Source: Paenibacillus cellulositrophicus
Lineage (GTDB): Bacteria; Bacillota; Bacilli; Paenibacillales; Paenibacillaceae
Reading direction: 5' to 3'
Assembly: GCF_009363095.1 (NCBI RefSeq)
Contig: NZ_CP045295.1
Location: forward strand, 2,108,001 to 2,172,000
DNA length: 64,000 nt
This document shows, piece by piece, positions 8,141-17,040 of this stretch. The first letter of the stretch is position 1, and every line of letters begins with the position of its first letter. The notes beneath the pieces are model-generated. The model searched no databases. It worked only from the letters and a program-made list of their open reading frames with translations, and was not told the origin of the DNA. The position numbers and the translations under genes were made by a program.

Positions 8141-9082
8141 GTGAGCAAAGCCAAATTACTGTTTGATTTAATCCTGTATGTCAATGCCAAACGCAGTTTT
8201 ACCGCACAGGATGTCGCGAATGAATTTGGCATTTCTGTCCGAACGGCGCACCGCTATCTTACGGATATTGCCGATATGGGCGTCCCGCTTTATACGGAAC
8301 CAGGAAGAAGCGGTGGTTATCGGGTACTCCCCAACCGGACACTGCCGCCGATCATGTTTAATGAGGAAGAGGCGTTTGCTATCTTTTTTGCTTTTCAGGC
8401 ATTGAAGTACTATCAATCGCTTCCGTTTGATATTCATATCGATTCCGTCTCCCGCAAGCTGTACGCAAGCCTGCCTGACGATACGAAAAGAAAAATAGAC
8501 GGTCTGGATTCGGTAATCACCTTCTGGAATCAAAAAAGGACCGTCCCGTCTCCATTTCTAAAGGAAATCATCGAGGCGGCCGCCGCGCACAGGCTGCTTA
8601 AAATCGAATATGTGTCGAAGTTGGAAAATACAGTGAGGGAAGTGGCTCCGATCGGTATTTACGCCAGCGAGGGCTTCTGGTACATGCCTGCGTTCGATCA
8701 GGCTCATGGCGAAATCCGGCTGTTTCGTACAGACCGGATCGTGTCCATGGAGCAAACGAAGCAAGCGTTTGAGCCACAGATGGAACTGCCGGACTGGCTC
8801 AACCGCAGCACGACACTGACGCCGGAATCGCCCGTCCGTTTATATGTAGAGCTGACCCGTGAAGGCCTGAGACAGTGCCGCAGCCAGCCATGGCTGGAGC
8901 CTTATATCGTGGAGGTTAGCCCGGATGAAGGTTACATTGAAAGTGTCATCGATCAGCGCGAGCTGGAATTCGTGACCGGCTACTTTTTTCAACTGGGTAC
9001 TGCCGTTAAAGTCATTGAGCCGCGCGAGCTTGTAGATGGGATTCGTGAGCAGGCGCGGGAGATCCTTCGCCAGTATGCATGA
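8141..9082 (+). CDS. HTH/WYL-domain transcriptional regulator (YafY-type)
   Basis: 313 residues. An N-terminal DeoR-like winged helix (about 1-60) contains FTAQDVANEFGISVRTAHRY and the wing PGRSGGYRVLPN. A WYL domain (about 140-215) contains LKIEYVSK and GFWYMPAFDQAHGEIRLFRTDRI. The WCX C-terminal extension runs to the end. WYL proteins often respond to single-stranded nucleic acid or DNA damage and control stress or defence genes. The GTG start at 8141 lies after AGGAGGAGC. It is divergent from the UvrA-like gene and shares the palindromic operator region. Confidence 0.88.
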   Translation: MSKAKLLFDLILYVNAKRSFTAQDVANEFGISVRTAHRYLTDIADMGVPLYTEPGRSGGYRVLPNRTLPPIMFNEEEAFAIFFAFQALKYYQSLPFDIHIDSVSRKLYASLPDDTKRKIDGLDSVITFWNQKRTVPSPFLKEIIEAAAAHRLLKIEYVSKLENTVREVAPIGIYASEGFWYMPAFDQAHGEIRLFRTDRIVSMEQTKQAFEPQMELPDWLNRSTTLTPESPVRLYVELTREGLRQCRSQPWLEPYIVEVSPDEGYIESVIDQRELEFVTGYFFQLGTAVKVIEPRELVDGIREQAREILRQYA

Positions 9083-9187
9083 GGCGATTTCAATCGAATA
9101 GGGAGGAGGCTGCAGCTCCATGTGTACGGACGCAGATTTCACGCCTCAGAAAAGGCTTTGTCAAGGTAAGCTGATACGGACCGAACC

Positions 9188-9213
9188 AAAAAAACTCCCC
9201 ATACGGAGAGTTT
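9188..9213 (-). terminator. Terminator after the VOC gene
   Basis: On the minus strand, AACTCTCC-gtat-GGGGAGTT is followed by a run of T residues, about 80 bases beyond the VOC stop. It may also stop transcripts coming from the WYL gene. Confidence 0.75.
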
Positions 9214-9290
9214 CTTAATAAAGCATTGGTTGTTCATTATAGCTGCTGCTAAACACCACCCTGACAAATCCATCGACACCTGGCTAGCAG

Positions 9291-9740
9291 TTATTTATAC
9301 ATCTCCCGAATCCGCTTGGCCTGCTCCTCTGGGGTCAAATCTTCAACATGGGTGGCAATCCACCAGATGTTTCCGAAGGGGTCCTTAACTCCACCGTACC
9401 TCTCACCGGCATGCTTCATATCGGCCGGAACCATCACCGATACGGCTCCATTCCGAATGGCCCGCTCATAGACACTGTCACAGTCGGCAACATACACGTA
9501 CAGCGAAGCTGGAAAAGCACCAAAATCTGCATTGGGCTCACCGGCCATAATAACGGAATCCCCGAGTGCAATCTCAGCATGCATCACAGATCCATCCGGT
9601 CTGTCGAGTTTATACTTTAGTTTTCCATTGAACACCGTTTCTATGAATTCAACCAAACGCTGCACCTGTTCCACCATTAAATAGGGATTTACTGTTTTCA
9701 TTCCTTCGGGTTGATGATTCGTTGTATTCATCGACGCCAT
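9291..9740 (-). CDS. VOC-superfamily (PhnB/glyoxalase-like) protein
   Basis: 149 residues with the beta-alpha-beta VOC fold: VNPYLMVEQVQRLVEFIETV, then SVMHAEIALGDSVIMAGE, a YVYVADCDSVYERAIRNGA repeat and the C-terminal VKDPFGNIWWIATHVEDL. The DP.GN.W.I..H ending is typical of PhnB-like VOC proteins (bleomycin-resistance/dioxygenase-related); metal-binding residues cannot be fixed without alignment. The ATG at 9740 follows AAGGAGGGGGC. The remnant of another VOC gene lies 20 bases upstream. Substrate unknown. Confidence 0.85.
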   Translation of the reverse strand: MASMNTTNHQPEGMKTVNPYLMVEQVQRLVEFIETVFNGKLKYKLDRPDGSVMHAEIALGDSVIMAGEPNADFGAFPASLYVYVADCDSVYERAIRNGAVSVMVPADMKHAGERYGGVKDPFGNIWWIATHVEDLTPEEQAKRIREMYK

Positions 9741-9760
9741 GAATGAAGCCCCCTCCTTAG

Positions 9761-9895
9761 TTATAAAGTCGCTGTTCCGAGCATATCCCGGTAATATAAC
9801 TGCGATTGCTTCAAGTCCGAGACAAGCCTAACTTGAATCGTTTTCCCCAATAGCTTCTTCGGTTCTGTCTGCATACCCATCGTTTGTTGGTCCAT
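9761..9895 (-). pseudogene. N-terminal remnant of a second VOC-family gene
   Basis: An unlisted 44-codon frame starts at ATG 9895 behind AGGGGATG. Residues 19-40 (KTIQVRLVSDLKQSQLYYRD, then MLG) look exactly like the first strand and helix of a VOC/glyoxalase domain. The frame then ends after TATL at TAA, directly before the next VOC gene's ribosome binding site. The remaining ~80-100 residues of such a domain are missing. The simplest reading is a deletion between tandem VOC genes. A short translated leader peptide is the alternative. Confidence 0.55.
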
Positions 9896-10000
9896 GGTTA
9901 CACATCCCCTAGTGATCATTGTAAGGGCAATATCTTAATGGAAAATACCCCCATATCCAGATTAGCGAATATACGTTCCGATGTAAACCATATTTATTCA

Positions 10001-10038
10001 AAAAAAGCCTGCACAGCAGTTTCAAACGCTGTACAGGC
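10001..10038 (-). terminator. Terminator of the gluconate operon
   Basis: On the minus strand, GCCTGTACAGC pairs with GCTGTGCAGGC (one mismatch) and is followed by TTTTTT, 12 bases past the gntK stop. The 9896-10000 stretch holds nothing else that I can support. Confidence 0.9.
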
Positions 10039-10049
10039 ATTCTTTTGGA

Positions 10050-11588
10050 TTAGAACAGGCTGCGCTGAAAATCGGCGATCGCCTTATATTCCTCTTCCAG
10101 GTTGCGTGAAATTTTAATAAAGATCGGCAGCAGCTGATGGTAAATCTGTGCGTTCTCCTTCACCGGCGTATGCTGATGCGTTGATCCGACCATGCCGGAG
10201 ACGACGCTCAGCGAATCCGCTTTGCCCATGGCATACAAGCCGAGCACGACGGCGCCCAGGCAGGAGCTTTCGAAGCTCTCCGGCACGACAACTTCCTGAT
10301 CGAAGATGTCGGCCATCATTTGGCGCCACAGCGGGGAACGGGAAAATCCGCCGGTCGCGTGGATTTTGGCCGGACGCCCGATGCGTTCCTCCATCGCAAG
10401 CAGTACGGTATATAAGTTGAAAATGACGCCTTCAAGGACGGCGCGGATCATATGCTCCTTGCGGTGGTGCATCGTCAGACCGAAGAACGATCCGCGGGCG
10501 TCGGGGTTCCAGAGCGGGGCGCGTTCCCCGGTCAAATAAGGGTGGAACAGCAGCCCGTCGGATCCCGGATTCACCTGTTCCGCAATCCGTGTCAGCAAGT
10601 CGTACGAATCGATACCGAGACGCTTGGCAGTCTCGATCTCGGATGCGGCCATTTCATCATGTACCCATTGGAACAGCATTCCGCCATTGTTGACGGGACC
10701 GCCGATCACCCACAGCTTCTCCGTCAGGGCGTAACAAAAAATGCGGCCCTTCGGATCCGTCGCCGGATGATCGACCACGGTGCGGATTGCTCCGCTGGTA
10801 CCGATGGTGGCGGCAACGACACCAGGCTCAATCGCATTGACGCCCAGATTGGACAGCACGCCGTCGCTCGCGCCTACGATAAACGGCGTGGATGGATCGA
10901 GCCCCATCTCGGCGGCAAACGTCTTATCCAGCCCATCCATGCGGTAAGTAGTCGGAACAAGCTCGGACAGCTGGCTTGGCGTAATGCCTGCAACCTGCAG
11001 CGCCTCCTCATCCCAATCCAGCTTGTTCAGGTTCATAAGGCCCGTGCAGGAGGCTATCGAATGATCGACGACGTACCGGTTGAACAGCTTGGCGAATACG
11101 TACTCCTTGATCGAGATAAACTTGGACGTCTTTTCGAAAATGTCCGGATTGTCATGACGCAGCCACATCAATTTGGTCAGCGGGGACATCGGATGGATCG
11201 GCGTACCTGTGCGCAAATAAATTTCATGTCCGTTCATGTCGTTCTTCAATACTTCGGACCATTTCGCGCTGCGGTTATCCGCCCACGTAATGCAGTTCAT
11301 CAGCGGCTTCCCGTCCTGGCCGACCGGAATGACGCTGTGCATGGCCGAGCTGAACGAGACGAACATCACCTGCTCCGGGCGGATTCCGCTTGTATCCATC
11401 ACCTGCTTGACCGAATGGATCACGGCTGTAAATATCAGATCCGGATCCTGCTCGGCGATGGACGATGTCGGTGTCAGCAGCGGATAGCCTTCACTTCCCT
11501 TGGCCACAACCTTTCCGTTTTCTTCGAACAGAACGGCCTTGGTGCTCGTCGTTCCAATATCGATTCCGATCATCATATTACTGCTCAT
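10050..11588 (-). CDS. gntK: Gluconokinase (FGGY family)
   Basis: 512 residues. The FGGY N-terminal ATPase fold opens with MMIGIDIGTTSTKAVLFEEN, and the C-terminal half contains TIGTSGAIRTVV and HATGGFSRSPLWRQMMADIF, which form the ATP-binding and hinge regions. It phosphorylates gluconate to 6-phosphogluconate in the cytoplasm, feeding the pentose phosphate pathway. It lies 35 bases downstream of the gluconate permease gene and third in a gntR-gntP-gntK operon, which supports gluconate over other FGGY substrates such as xylulose or glycerol. No gntZ follows; a terminator does. Confidence 0.92.
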   Translation of the reverse strand: MSSNMMIGIDIGTTSTKAVLFEENGKVVAKGSEGYPLLTPTSSIAEQDPDLIFTAVIHSVKQVMDTSGIRPEQVMFVSFSSAMHSVIPVGQDGKPLMNCITWADNRSAKWSEVLKNDMNGHEIYLRTGTPIHPMSPLTKLMWLRHDNPDIFEKTSKFISIKEYVFAKLFNRYVVDHSIASCTGLMNLNKLDWDEEALQVAGITPSQLSELVPTTYRMDGLDKTFAAEMGLDPSTPFIVGASDGVLSNLGVNAIEPGVVAATIGTSGAIRTVVDHPATDPKGRIFCYALTEKLWVIGGPVNNGGMLFQWVHDEMAASEIETAKRLGIDSYDLLTRIAEQVNPGSDGLLFHPYLTGERAPLWNPDARGSFFGLTMHHRKEHMIRAVLEGVIFNLYTVLLAMEERIGRPAKIHATGGFSRSPLWRQMMADIFDQEVVVPESFESSCLGAVVLGLYAMGKADSLSVVSGMVGSTHQHTPVKENAQIYHQLLPIFIKISRNLEEEYKAIADFQRSLF

Positions 11589-11623
11589 GTTTCAACCTTC
11601 TTTCTTCTTCACTAGACATATCC

Positions 11624-12985
11624 TTATACTACCAGACTGAGCACCAGGATGATAATCAATGCAACGATCGACAACAACGTTTCCATGACGGTCCAGGATT
11701 TCAGCGTCTGCGGGACGGACATGTTAAAGAATTCCTTGACCATCCAGAAGCCGGCGTCGTTGACATGCGACAGGACGAGCGAGCCTGCTCCGGTCGCCAG
11801 CACGACGAGCTCGACATTGGCTGCTGGGTTCAAGGCAAGCACCGGTGCGACGATCCCCGCAGTCGTGGTCATGGCCACGGTGGCGGAACCGGTTGCAACA
11901 CGGATGAGTGCGGCCACGAACCATGCAAACAAAATAATGTTAATGTGAGCCGAAGTTGCGATTTGGGCAATGGCGTCACCTACGCCGCTGTTAATGAGCA
12001 CCTGCTTGAACGCCCCGCCGCCGCCGATGATCAGAATGATCGTGGCTGTCGGCGCCAGACATTCGCTCGTAAACTTGGATATTTGTTCTTTCGTAAATCC
12101 TCTGGCGAAGCCAAGGGAGAAGAAAGAAAACACGACCGAGATCAGAAGCGCAATAATTTCGTTACCGATAAATTCGCAGAACAGCGTAAAACCGCTCGAA
12201 GCATCCGGGTCAACGATCGAGGCGATCGAACCGATCAGCATCAGGATGACCGGCATCAGAATCGTCAGCAGCGTAATGCCGAAGCCCGGAAGCTTGCGCG
12301 TGCTGCTGCTGGAGAACTGCTCCGCCAGCTCAGCAGGCGGCTCGACCTGGATGCGTCTGCCGATCCATTTACCAAAGAGCGGTCCGGCCACGATCGCTGT
12401 CGGAATGCCAACAATCAGGGAGTACAGAATCGTTTTCCCCAAATTCGCCTGATAGGCATCAATTGCGATCATCGGTGCCGGGTGCGGCGGCACAAGTCCG
12501 TGTACGGTGGACAGACCGGCCAGAATCGGAATACCGATTTGCAGCAGTGACATTTTCGTTTTACGGGCGACGGTAAAAATAATCGGGATCAGCAGAATGA
12601 CGCCGACCTCAAAAAATACCGGAATCCCTACGATAAAGCCGACGATCATCATCGCCCAGTGAACGCGTTTCTCCCCGAACCGGTTCACGAGGGTTGTGGC
12701 GATCTGCTCGGCGCCGCCGGATTCGGCCATCATTTTGCCCAGCATCGTGCCGAGACCGATGACGATCGCAATCGTTCCCAGCGTGCCGCCAAGCCCCTTG
12801 GTCACGGAATCGATAATATCCATCGATTTCATGCCGGTCAGGAATCCGAGCAGCAGGGCGGACAACAGCAAGGTCACAAACGGATTCCACTTGAATTTGG
12901 CAATAAACACAATAAGAAATGCAATGGCGATCAGTGTCCACACAATGAGCGTCCAATTATGGCTCATACCGAATATACTGGACAT
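11624..12985 (-). CDS. gntP: Gluconate permease GntP
   Basis: The ATG at 12985 follows AAAGGAGGACAACCC and gives 453 residues, the usual GntP length; the upstream in-frame extension is not convincing. About a dozen hydrophobic segments are visible. Family hallmarks include GLGTMLGKMMAESGGAEQIA, the loop LVPPHPAPMIAIDAY and GGGGAFKQVLINSGVG. It is a proton-coupled gluconate importer of the plasma membrane. It sits between gntR and gntK. A second GntR-like half-operator lies about 80 bases upstream of its start, so it may have extra regulation independent of the gntR promoter. Confidence 0.93.
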   Translation of the reverse strand: MSSIFGMSHNWTLIVWTLIAIAFLIVFIAKFKWNPFVTLLLSALLLGFLTGMKSMDIIDSVTKGLGGTLGTIAIVIGLGTMLGKMMAESGGAEQIATTLVNRFGEKRVHWAMMIVGFIVGIPVFFEVGVILLIPIIFTVARKTKMSLLQIGIPILAGLSTVHGLVPPHPAPMIAIDAYQANLGKTILYSLIVGIPTAIVAGPLFGKWIGRRIQVEPPAELAEQFSSSSTRKLPGFGITLLTILMPVILMLIGSIASIVDPDASSGFTLFCEFIGNEIIALLISVVFSFFSLGFARGFTKEQISKFTSECLAPTATIILIIGGGGAFKQVLINSGVGDAIAQIATSAHINIILFAWFVAALIRVATGSATVAMTTTAGIVAPVLALNPAANVELVVLATGAGSLVLSHVNDAGFWMVKEFFNMSVPQTLKSWTVMETLLSIVALIIILVLSLVV

Positions 12986-13065
12986 GGGTTGTCCTCCTTT
13001 TGTTCGTACATGATGTTTTTCACATATGATACCCATTATTCCAAGCTTTGATTTCAAATACTTGC

Positions 13066-13083
13066 ATACTTGTCGACAACATG
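13066..13083. promoter_or_regulatory. Second possible GntR site between gntR and gntP
   Basis: The sequence ATACTTGTCGACAA shares 12 of 18 positions with the B. subtilis gnt operator as I remember it, and contains the perfect palindrome TTGTCGACAA (13070-13079). It lies in the 167-base gap before gntP. Confidence 0.4.
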
Positions 13084-13152
13084 AGGCGGAAGCTGCCCGC
13101 AAGCAGCCCCTTTTGGTTCAAATTACGGAATGGAAAGACTGGACGGAGCGCT

Positions 13153-13833
13153 TTAAAAATCCGTCAGGCTGCGGTGCAGCGTCTGGCGCGAATCGGCGAA
13201 ATACTCCTGTACAAGCTTCTGGATTTCGTCCTCGTCGCCGGAAGCCAGACCGTCCATAATTTTCTGATGCTTGCCGATCACGGACCCGAGCTTTGCTTCC
13301 CCTTTGGAAAAAATCTCTTCCGTCGTAATCAGCATGACGGTCATCACGATCGGCCGGATGCTGTTCCATAAATGCAAAATGCGCTTATGGTCCGCTGCCG
13401 CAATAATCGCCTCGTGAAAGGACAAGTCCTGATACGAAAATTCGACGGCATCCTGATGCTTTACCGCAAGCTCCATCCGGTCAACGATCCGGCGCAGCGT
13501 AACCAGCAGCTGATCCCGGTCCATCTTGGCCAGCCGCTGCTGAACGAAGCTCTCGATCAGGAAGCGGACATCGTACAATTCAACAATATCGGTCAGGCTC
13601 AGTCCGACGACGACGGCACCCATCCGTTCGAGCCGGATCAGCCCTTCGCTCGAGAGCGATTTCAAGGCTTCTCTGACGGGGGAACGGCTTGTCCCGAAAT
13701 CGGCGGCCACCCGGTTCTCTGAAATAATTTCACCCGGCTTGATCCGGCCGCTGATAATCTGCAGCCTCAGCTCGGACGCAATCGACTCTCCCAAGGAAAC
13801 ACCCTGCAGCCAGGATGAAGGATAACGCAGCAT
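13153..13833 (-). CDS. gntR: GntR-family gluconate operon repressor (FCD domain)
   Basis: 226 residues. The winged helix occupies about 12-75 (LRLQIISGRIKPGEIISENR, GTSRSPVREALKSLSSEGLI). The all-helical FCD ligand domain runs from about 85 to 215, with metal or ligand residues in LYDVRFLIESF, LSFHEAII and IGKHQKIMDGL. It is first in the operon with gntP and gntK. A sequence nearly identical to the B. subtilis gnt operator lies near its predicted promoter. By analogy with B. subtilis, gluconate should release the repressor. ATG start at 13833, preceded by TAGGAGAG. Confidence 0.9.
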   Translation of the reverse strand: MLRYPSSWLQGVSLGESIASELRLQIISGRIKPGEIISENRVAADFGTSRSPVREALKSLSSEGLIRLERMGAVVVGLSLTDIVELYDVRFLIESFVQQRLAKMDRDQLLVTLRRIVDRMELAVKHQDAVEFSYQDLSFHEAIIAAADHKRILHLWNSIRPIVMTVMLITTEEIFSKGEAKLGSVIGKHQKIMDGLASGDEDEIQKLVQEYFADSRQTLHRSLTDF

Positions 13834-14136
13834 GAGACAACTCTCCTAAATCAATGTATGTACAATGACGTACGCTACCGATTCTATCATACAACCGACC
13901 GCCGCATCCATGGCGAGGGACCTGCTCTCCGGAAGCCTGTCTCAGCCGCAGGTCTCAACGCTCAACCGTTTGACAGGCAGCCGTGTGCCGCAATCCGATT
14001 TTTTCCTTTTTTCAAAAGAACCATGCAACAACGAAGAACCGGAATGCGTCTTTTACCACGAAGACCTATGGTTCTTCGAAAAAGAAACGCTTCCAGTTTG
14101 ATTGTGCTTTGCTCTAACCTGCCTCTGCCTCCAAGT
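13834..14136 (-). other. Long (~300-base) 5' leader of the gnt operon
   Basis: Between the operator and the gntR start lie about 300 bases with no supported gene. AAGAACCAT and ATGGTTCTT arms near 14022 and 14073 could form a hairpin on either strand. A weak cre-like sequence (TGGAAGCGTTTC on the minus strand near 14090) matches the CcpA consensus only in its left half. No riboswitch class was recognised. Confidence 0.4.
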
Positions 14137-14154
14137 ATACTTGTATACAACTTG
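14137..14154. promoter_or_regulatory. gnt operator (GntR-binding site)
   Basis: ATACTTGTATACAACTTG matches the B. subtilis gnt operator (ATACTTGTATACAAGTAT, from memory) at 15 of 18 positions. It contains the perfect palindrome TTGTATACAA (14141-14150), and AAGTATACTT (14133-14142) overlaps it. It falls about +5 to +22 relative to the predicted start of transcription, like its B. subtilis counterpart. Confidence 0.75.
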
Positions 14155-14165
14155 TAATCGTCTTT

Positions 14166-14194
14166 ATTTTAAAACAATCCGTGCGATCTGTAAA
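14166..14194 (-). promoter_or_regulatory. Promoter of the gnt operon
   Basis: On the minus strand, TTTACA (14189-14194), a 17-base spacer and TAAAAT (14166-14171) form a good sigma-A promoter directly before the operator. Confidence 0.7.
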
Positions 14195-14241
14195 CCGCGT
14201 GGATGAAACATCCAGCACGCCAAGCTTCGGATAGGGAGTGA

Positions 14242-15237
14242 TTGAATTTGAAAAAAATCGCCGGCACCCTGCTGCTGTCCATCTGTATCGCCACGGGCTG
14301 CGAAAGCCACAAGCCTTCGGCGGATAACACACCACCGGCTGACCCAATGCCTGCCGGAACGGTCAATTCCACGGACGGAATCAACGAAAAACCTCCCGCC
14401 ACGGCAGCTGATCCCCCTGCTTCCACCCCTGATGCCGGGAGCCCGCAGCCTTCCAGCAGCCACGACGGCGAAGCCGAAACAGAAACTCCAGGGCAGCTGC
14501 AGTCTTCCCAGCTGATGTTCGGCTATTTGGACGCCGCCGGCAGCCGGATTCTTGCAGCCGACCCGGAAGGCAAGCAGCAAACACCGCGGGAGCAGTTTAC
14601 ACAAGCGATCATCGCGCCGGGCGAGCTGACCGACATCCGCTTCACGAAGCATCAGGCCCGGTCGGATCAGGATAACGGCAGGCAGAGCCGGTACAATTTC
14701 GACCATGATGAAGGCGATTTGTTCCGCCTCTCTTCCCCGGTAACTCCAGCGGATCCGGACGCAGGCGTCGTTCTCGCACAAAGAGACGCTTTTGCCGGGC
14801 ATGAATTTCTGGAGGTGGAGCATGCGGAGGGAAGCCTGCCCAAGGAGGCAGCGGCCCGGATCAAGCAAGCCAAAGGCCTGAACATCCACAGCCAGGGGCT
14901 CATTGGGCAAATCGCCCCTGACGTGCAGCTGGGTATCATCCAGTACGACAAGGACGGCGGCAAGCCGCTGGCCAGCCTTGTACTGATAACCCCGGATACG
15001 CTGCTGTTTCGCGATTTTGAAGGAACGGATGACCCGAGCTCCACCTGGCGTGTCGACGACGGCGGCCAGATGGACCCGCAGCTGTTCCACGTCTTATTTG
15101 TCACCCGTTCCGGGCCTGGTTATACGCTTGGGTATGAATGGTGGGGATCGGAAGGATCGAACCTGGCCGTGCTGCAGCAGGACGGCGGCGCATTTCGCGT
15201 CGTGCAGGAAGGCGGCCGCTACACGGCGCCGATGTGA
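14242..15237 (+). CDS. Predicted lipoprotein of unknown function
   Basis: 331 residues. A short hydrophobic signal (KKIAGTLLLSICIATGC) ends in a lipobox-like I-A-T-G-C, so the mature protein should be lipid-anchored outside the membrane. Residues about 22-80 form a Pro/Ser/Thr/Glu-rich linker; the rest is a soluble domain without a recognised family. The start is TTG, at 14242 or at 14248, the second giving better spacing from AGGGAG. It converges with the ABC operon with only one base between stop codons and no terminator between them. The long minus-strand frame across it looks like a shadow. Confidence 0.7.
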   Translation: MNLKKIAGTLLLSICIATGCESHKPSADNTPPADPMPAGTVNSTDGINEKPPATAADPPASTPDAGSPQPSSSHDGEAETETPGQLQSSQLMFGYLDAAGSRILAADPEGKQQTPREQFTQAIIAPGELTDIRFTKHQARSDQDNGRQSRYNFDHDEGDLFRLSSPVTPADPDAGVVLAQRDAFAGHEFLEVEHAEGSLPKEAAARIKQAKGLNIHSQGLIGQIAPDVQLGIIQYDKDGGKPLASLVLITPDTLLFRDFEGTDDPSSTWRVDDGGQMDPQLFHVLFVTRSGPGYTLGYEWWGSEGSNLAVLQQDGGAFRVVQEGGRYTAPM

Positions 15238-15238
15238 C

Positions 15239-16045
15239 CTAGCCCAAGTCCCAGGCCGTATGGATTTTCGGCACGTCGCTGATGAGCTGCCTTGTGTAGG
15301 CATGCTGCGGGTTCAGAATAATATCCTCGGCCGGTCCCCTCTCGACGATTTGGCCCTTCTCCATGATGTAGATCGTGTCGCTCACATAATAGGCGAGCCC
15401 CACGTCGTGCGTGATGAAAATAATCGTCATCTCGTTCTCATCCCTCAGCTTCAGCAGCATGTCGAGAATGGTGGACCGGGAGCAGGCGTCGACCATTGAG
15501 GTGGGCTCATCCGCGATCAGCACCTTCGGGTGAAGCATAAAAATCCGGGCGATCATGAGCCGCTGCATCTGCCCGCCGGACAGCTCGAACGGATACTTGT
15601 TGTACAGCTCCTCGAACTTCAGGTTGACGAAAGAGCAGGCCTCTTTCATTTTATTGAACTGCTCATCCTTGGTAAGCTTCAGCCCCTGCAGCCGGATGCA
15701 GCTGAGCAGCAGCTTCTCCACTCGCTGGAACAGATTAAAGGACGAGAACGGGTCCTGAAAAATCGCCTGAATGTCTTTCCAGTACTTTTTCCGGTCGGCA
15801 TGGCGGCGCAGCACTCTCGGTTGTCCTTTGTAATCGATGCTGCCCCCCGACTCCTTTAAGAGGCCCATGATGATTTTGGCAAGGGTGGTTTTGCCGCTGC
15901 CGCTCTCGCCGACGATGGAAATGATCTCGCCTTTATGAAAATCGAAGTCCACCGTATCGACCGCGGTCGTTTTGGCCGCCCCGTACCCGAATACTTTCGT
16001 AATGCCTCTGCCGCGGATCAACAGGTCACGACTGCTCATTCGCAT
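15239..16045 (-). CDS. ABC importer ATPase (OppF/DppF type)
   Basis: 268 residues. Walker [14 protein letters not shown] lies at about 46-58, Q-loop [11 protein letters not shown], signature [13 protein letters not shown], Walker [14 protein letters not shown] and the H-loop FITHDVGL. It is the second ATPase of a peptide/oligosaccharide-type importer. It starts inside the end of the preceding ATPase gene (overlap of about 20 bases), with AAGGAG just before the ATG, which indicates translational coupling. It lacks most of the C-terminal oligopeptide/dipeptide extension of OppF, ending with [16 protein letters not shown]. Confidence 0.88.
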   Translation of the reverse strand: MRMSSRDLLIRGRGITKVFGYGAAKTTAVDTVDFDFHKGEIISIVGESGSGKTTLAKIIMGLLKESGGSIDYKGQPRVLRRHADRKKYWKDIQAIFQDPFSSFNLFQRVEKLLLSCIRLQGLKLTKDEQFNKMKEACSFVNLKFEELYNKYPFELSGGQMQRLMIARIFMLHPKVLIADEPTSMVDACSRSTILDMLLKLRDENEMTIIFITHDVGLAYYVSDTIYIMEKGQIVERGPAEDIILNPQHAYTRQLISDVPKIHTAWDLG

Positions 16046-17036
16046 ACCACTCCTTCAGCGTTCCTGTGTCAAAATGGCACCGGTACTGGCGGCCGTCCAC
16101 TTCCTGCACCGCCACATTGTTTTCCCTGCAAATATCCTGGGCGTAAGAGCACCGCTCGGCAAACCGGCAGCCGGCGGGCACATGCTTCAAATTCGGTGGC
16201 GTGCCCGGAATGGCCGCCAGCTTGTGCCCCTTCATCCCCTCCTCCGGAACGATGATGGAGCCCATCAGCTTCTTCGTATATGGATGAAGCGGATCAAAGA
16301 TCATCTGATCGGCCGTGCCGCGCTCCACGATTTCTCCCGCGTACATGACCATAATGTCGTCGGTGACGTGGTACAAGAGCGGCAGCTCATGCGTGATGAA
16401 TACCAGCGAGCGGATGAACTGCTTGTCGAGCAGGTCCTTCATCAGCTTGATGACCGCCTTCTGCGACGTCACGTCCAGCGCGGACGTCGGTTCGTCGGCG
16501 ATCAGCACCTTCGGATTCAGAATGGTGGAAATCGCAATGACCGTTCGCTGTTTCATGCCCCCGGAGAGCTCATTCGGATACGAGCGAAGCACCTTCGGCG
16601 ACAGGTTCAGCGTTTCAAAGCGCTCGACGGCCATGTCCCACACCTGTTTCTTGGTGAGCTCCGGCCGGTGCTCCTTCATGATATCCTCAATAAAGCGGAT
16701 GATCCGCAGCGTCGGATTGAGGGCATTCATGGCCGCCTGGGGAATATACGCGATTTCCCGCCCGGAAATTTGCGTGCGCAGCTGCTCCTTGCTCAACTTC
16801 ATAATGTCGCGGCCGTGAATTTGAATCGAACCGCTGCCGTAATGGAGCGGCGGAAAATAAAATCCCATCAGGCTCAGCGCCAGCGTCGACTTGCCGCAGC
16901 CGGATTCGCCGGCGATGCCGAGTGTCTTCCCTTCTTCCAGCACGAAATCGACGCCGTCGACGGCAAACACTTTTTCCTTAAGCCGGGTTTTATAATAGGT
17001 TTTCAGTCCGCTTACTTCCAGAATGTTTGTGGTCAT
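16026..17036 (-). CDS. ABC importer ATPase (OppD/DppD type)
   Basis: 336 residues. Walker [15 protein letters not shown]-loop [12 protein letters not shown], signature [12 protein letters not shown], Walker [14 protein letters not shown] and the H-loop FITHELPLL are all intact. The C-terminal oligopeptide-transport extension with Cys residues ([14 protein letters not shown]) is present; such cysteines can hold an Fe-S cluster in OppD/DppD relatives. AAGGAG precedes the ATG at 17036. It works with the adjacent ATPase as a heterodimer driving the two permeases. Confidence 0.9.
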   Translation of the reverse strand: MTTNILEVSGLKTYYKTRLKEKVFAVDGVDFVLEEGKTLGIAGESGCGKSTLALSLMGFYFPPLHYGSGSIQIHGRDIMKLSKEQLRTQISGREIAYIPQAAMNALNPTLRIIRFIEDIMKEHRPELTKKQVWDMAVERFETLNLSPKVLRSYPNELSGGMKQRTVIAISTILNPKVLIADEPTSALDVTSQKAVIKLMKDLLDKQFIRSLVFITHELPLLYHVTDDIMVMYAGEIVERGTADQMIFDPLHPYTKKLMGSIIVPEEGMKGHKLAAIPGTPPNLKHVPAGCRFAERCSYAQDICRENNVAVQEVDGRQYRCHFDTGTLKEWYANEQS

Positions 17037-17040
17037 CGGC

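Noticed and set aside
14080..14100. CcpA cre site in the gnt leader
   Set aside because: Only the left half fits the consensus, so it is mentioned as weak and not called.
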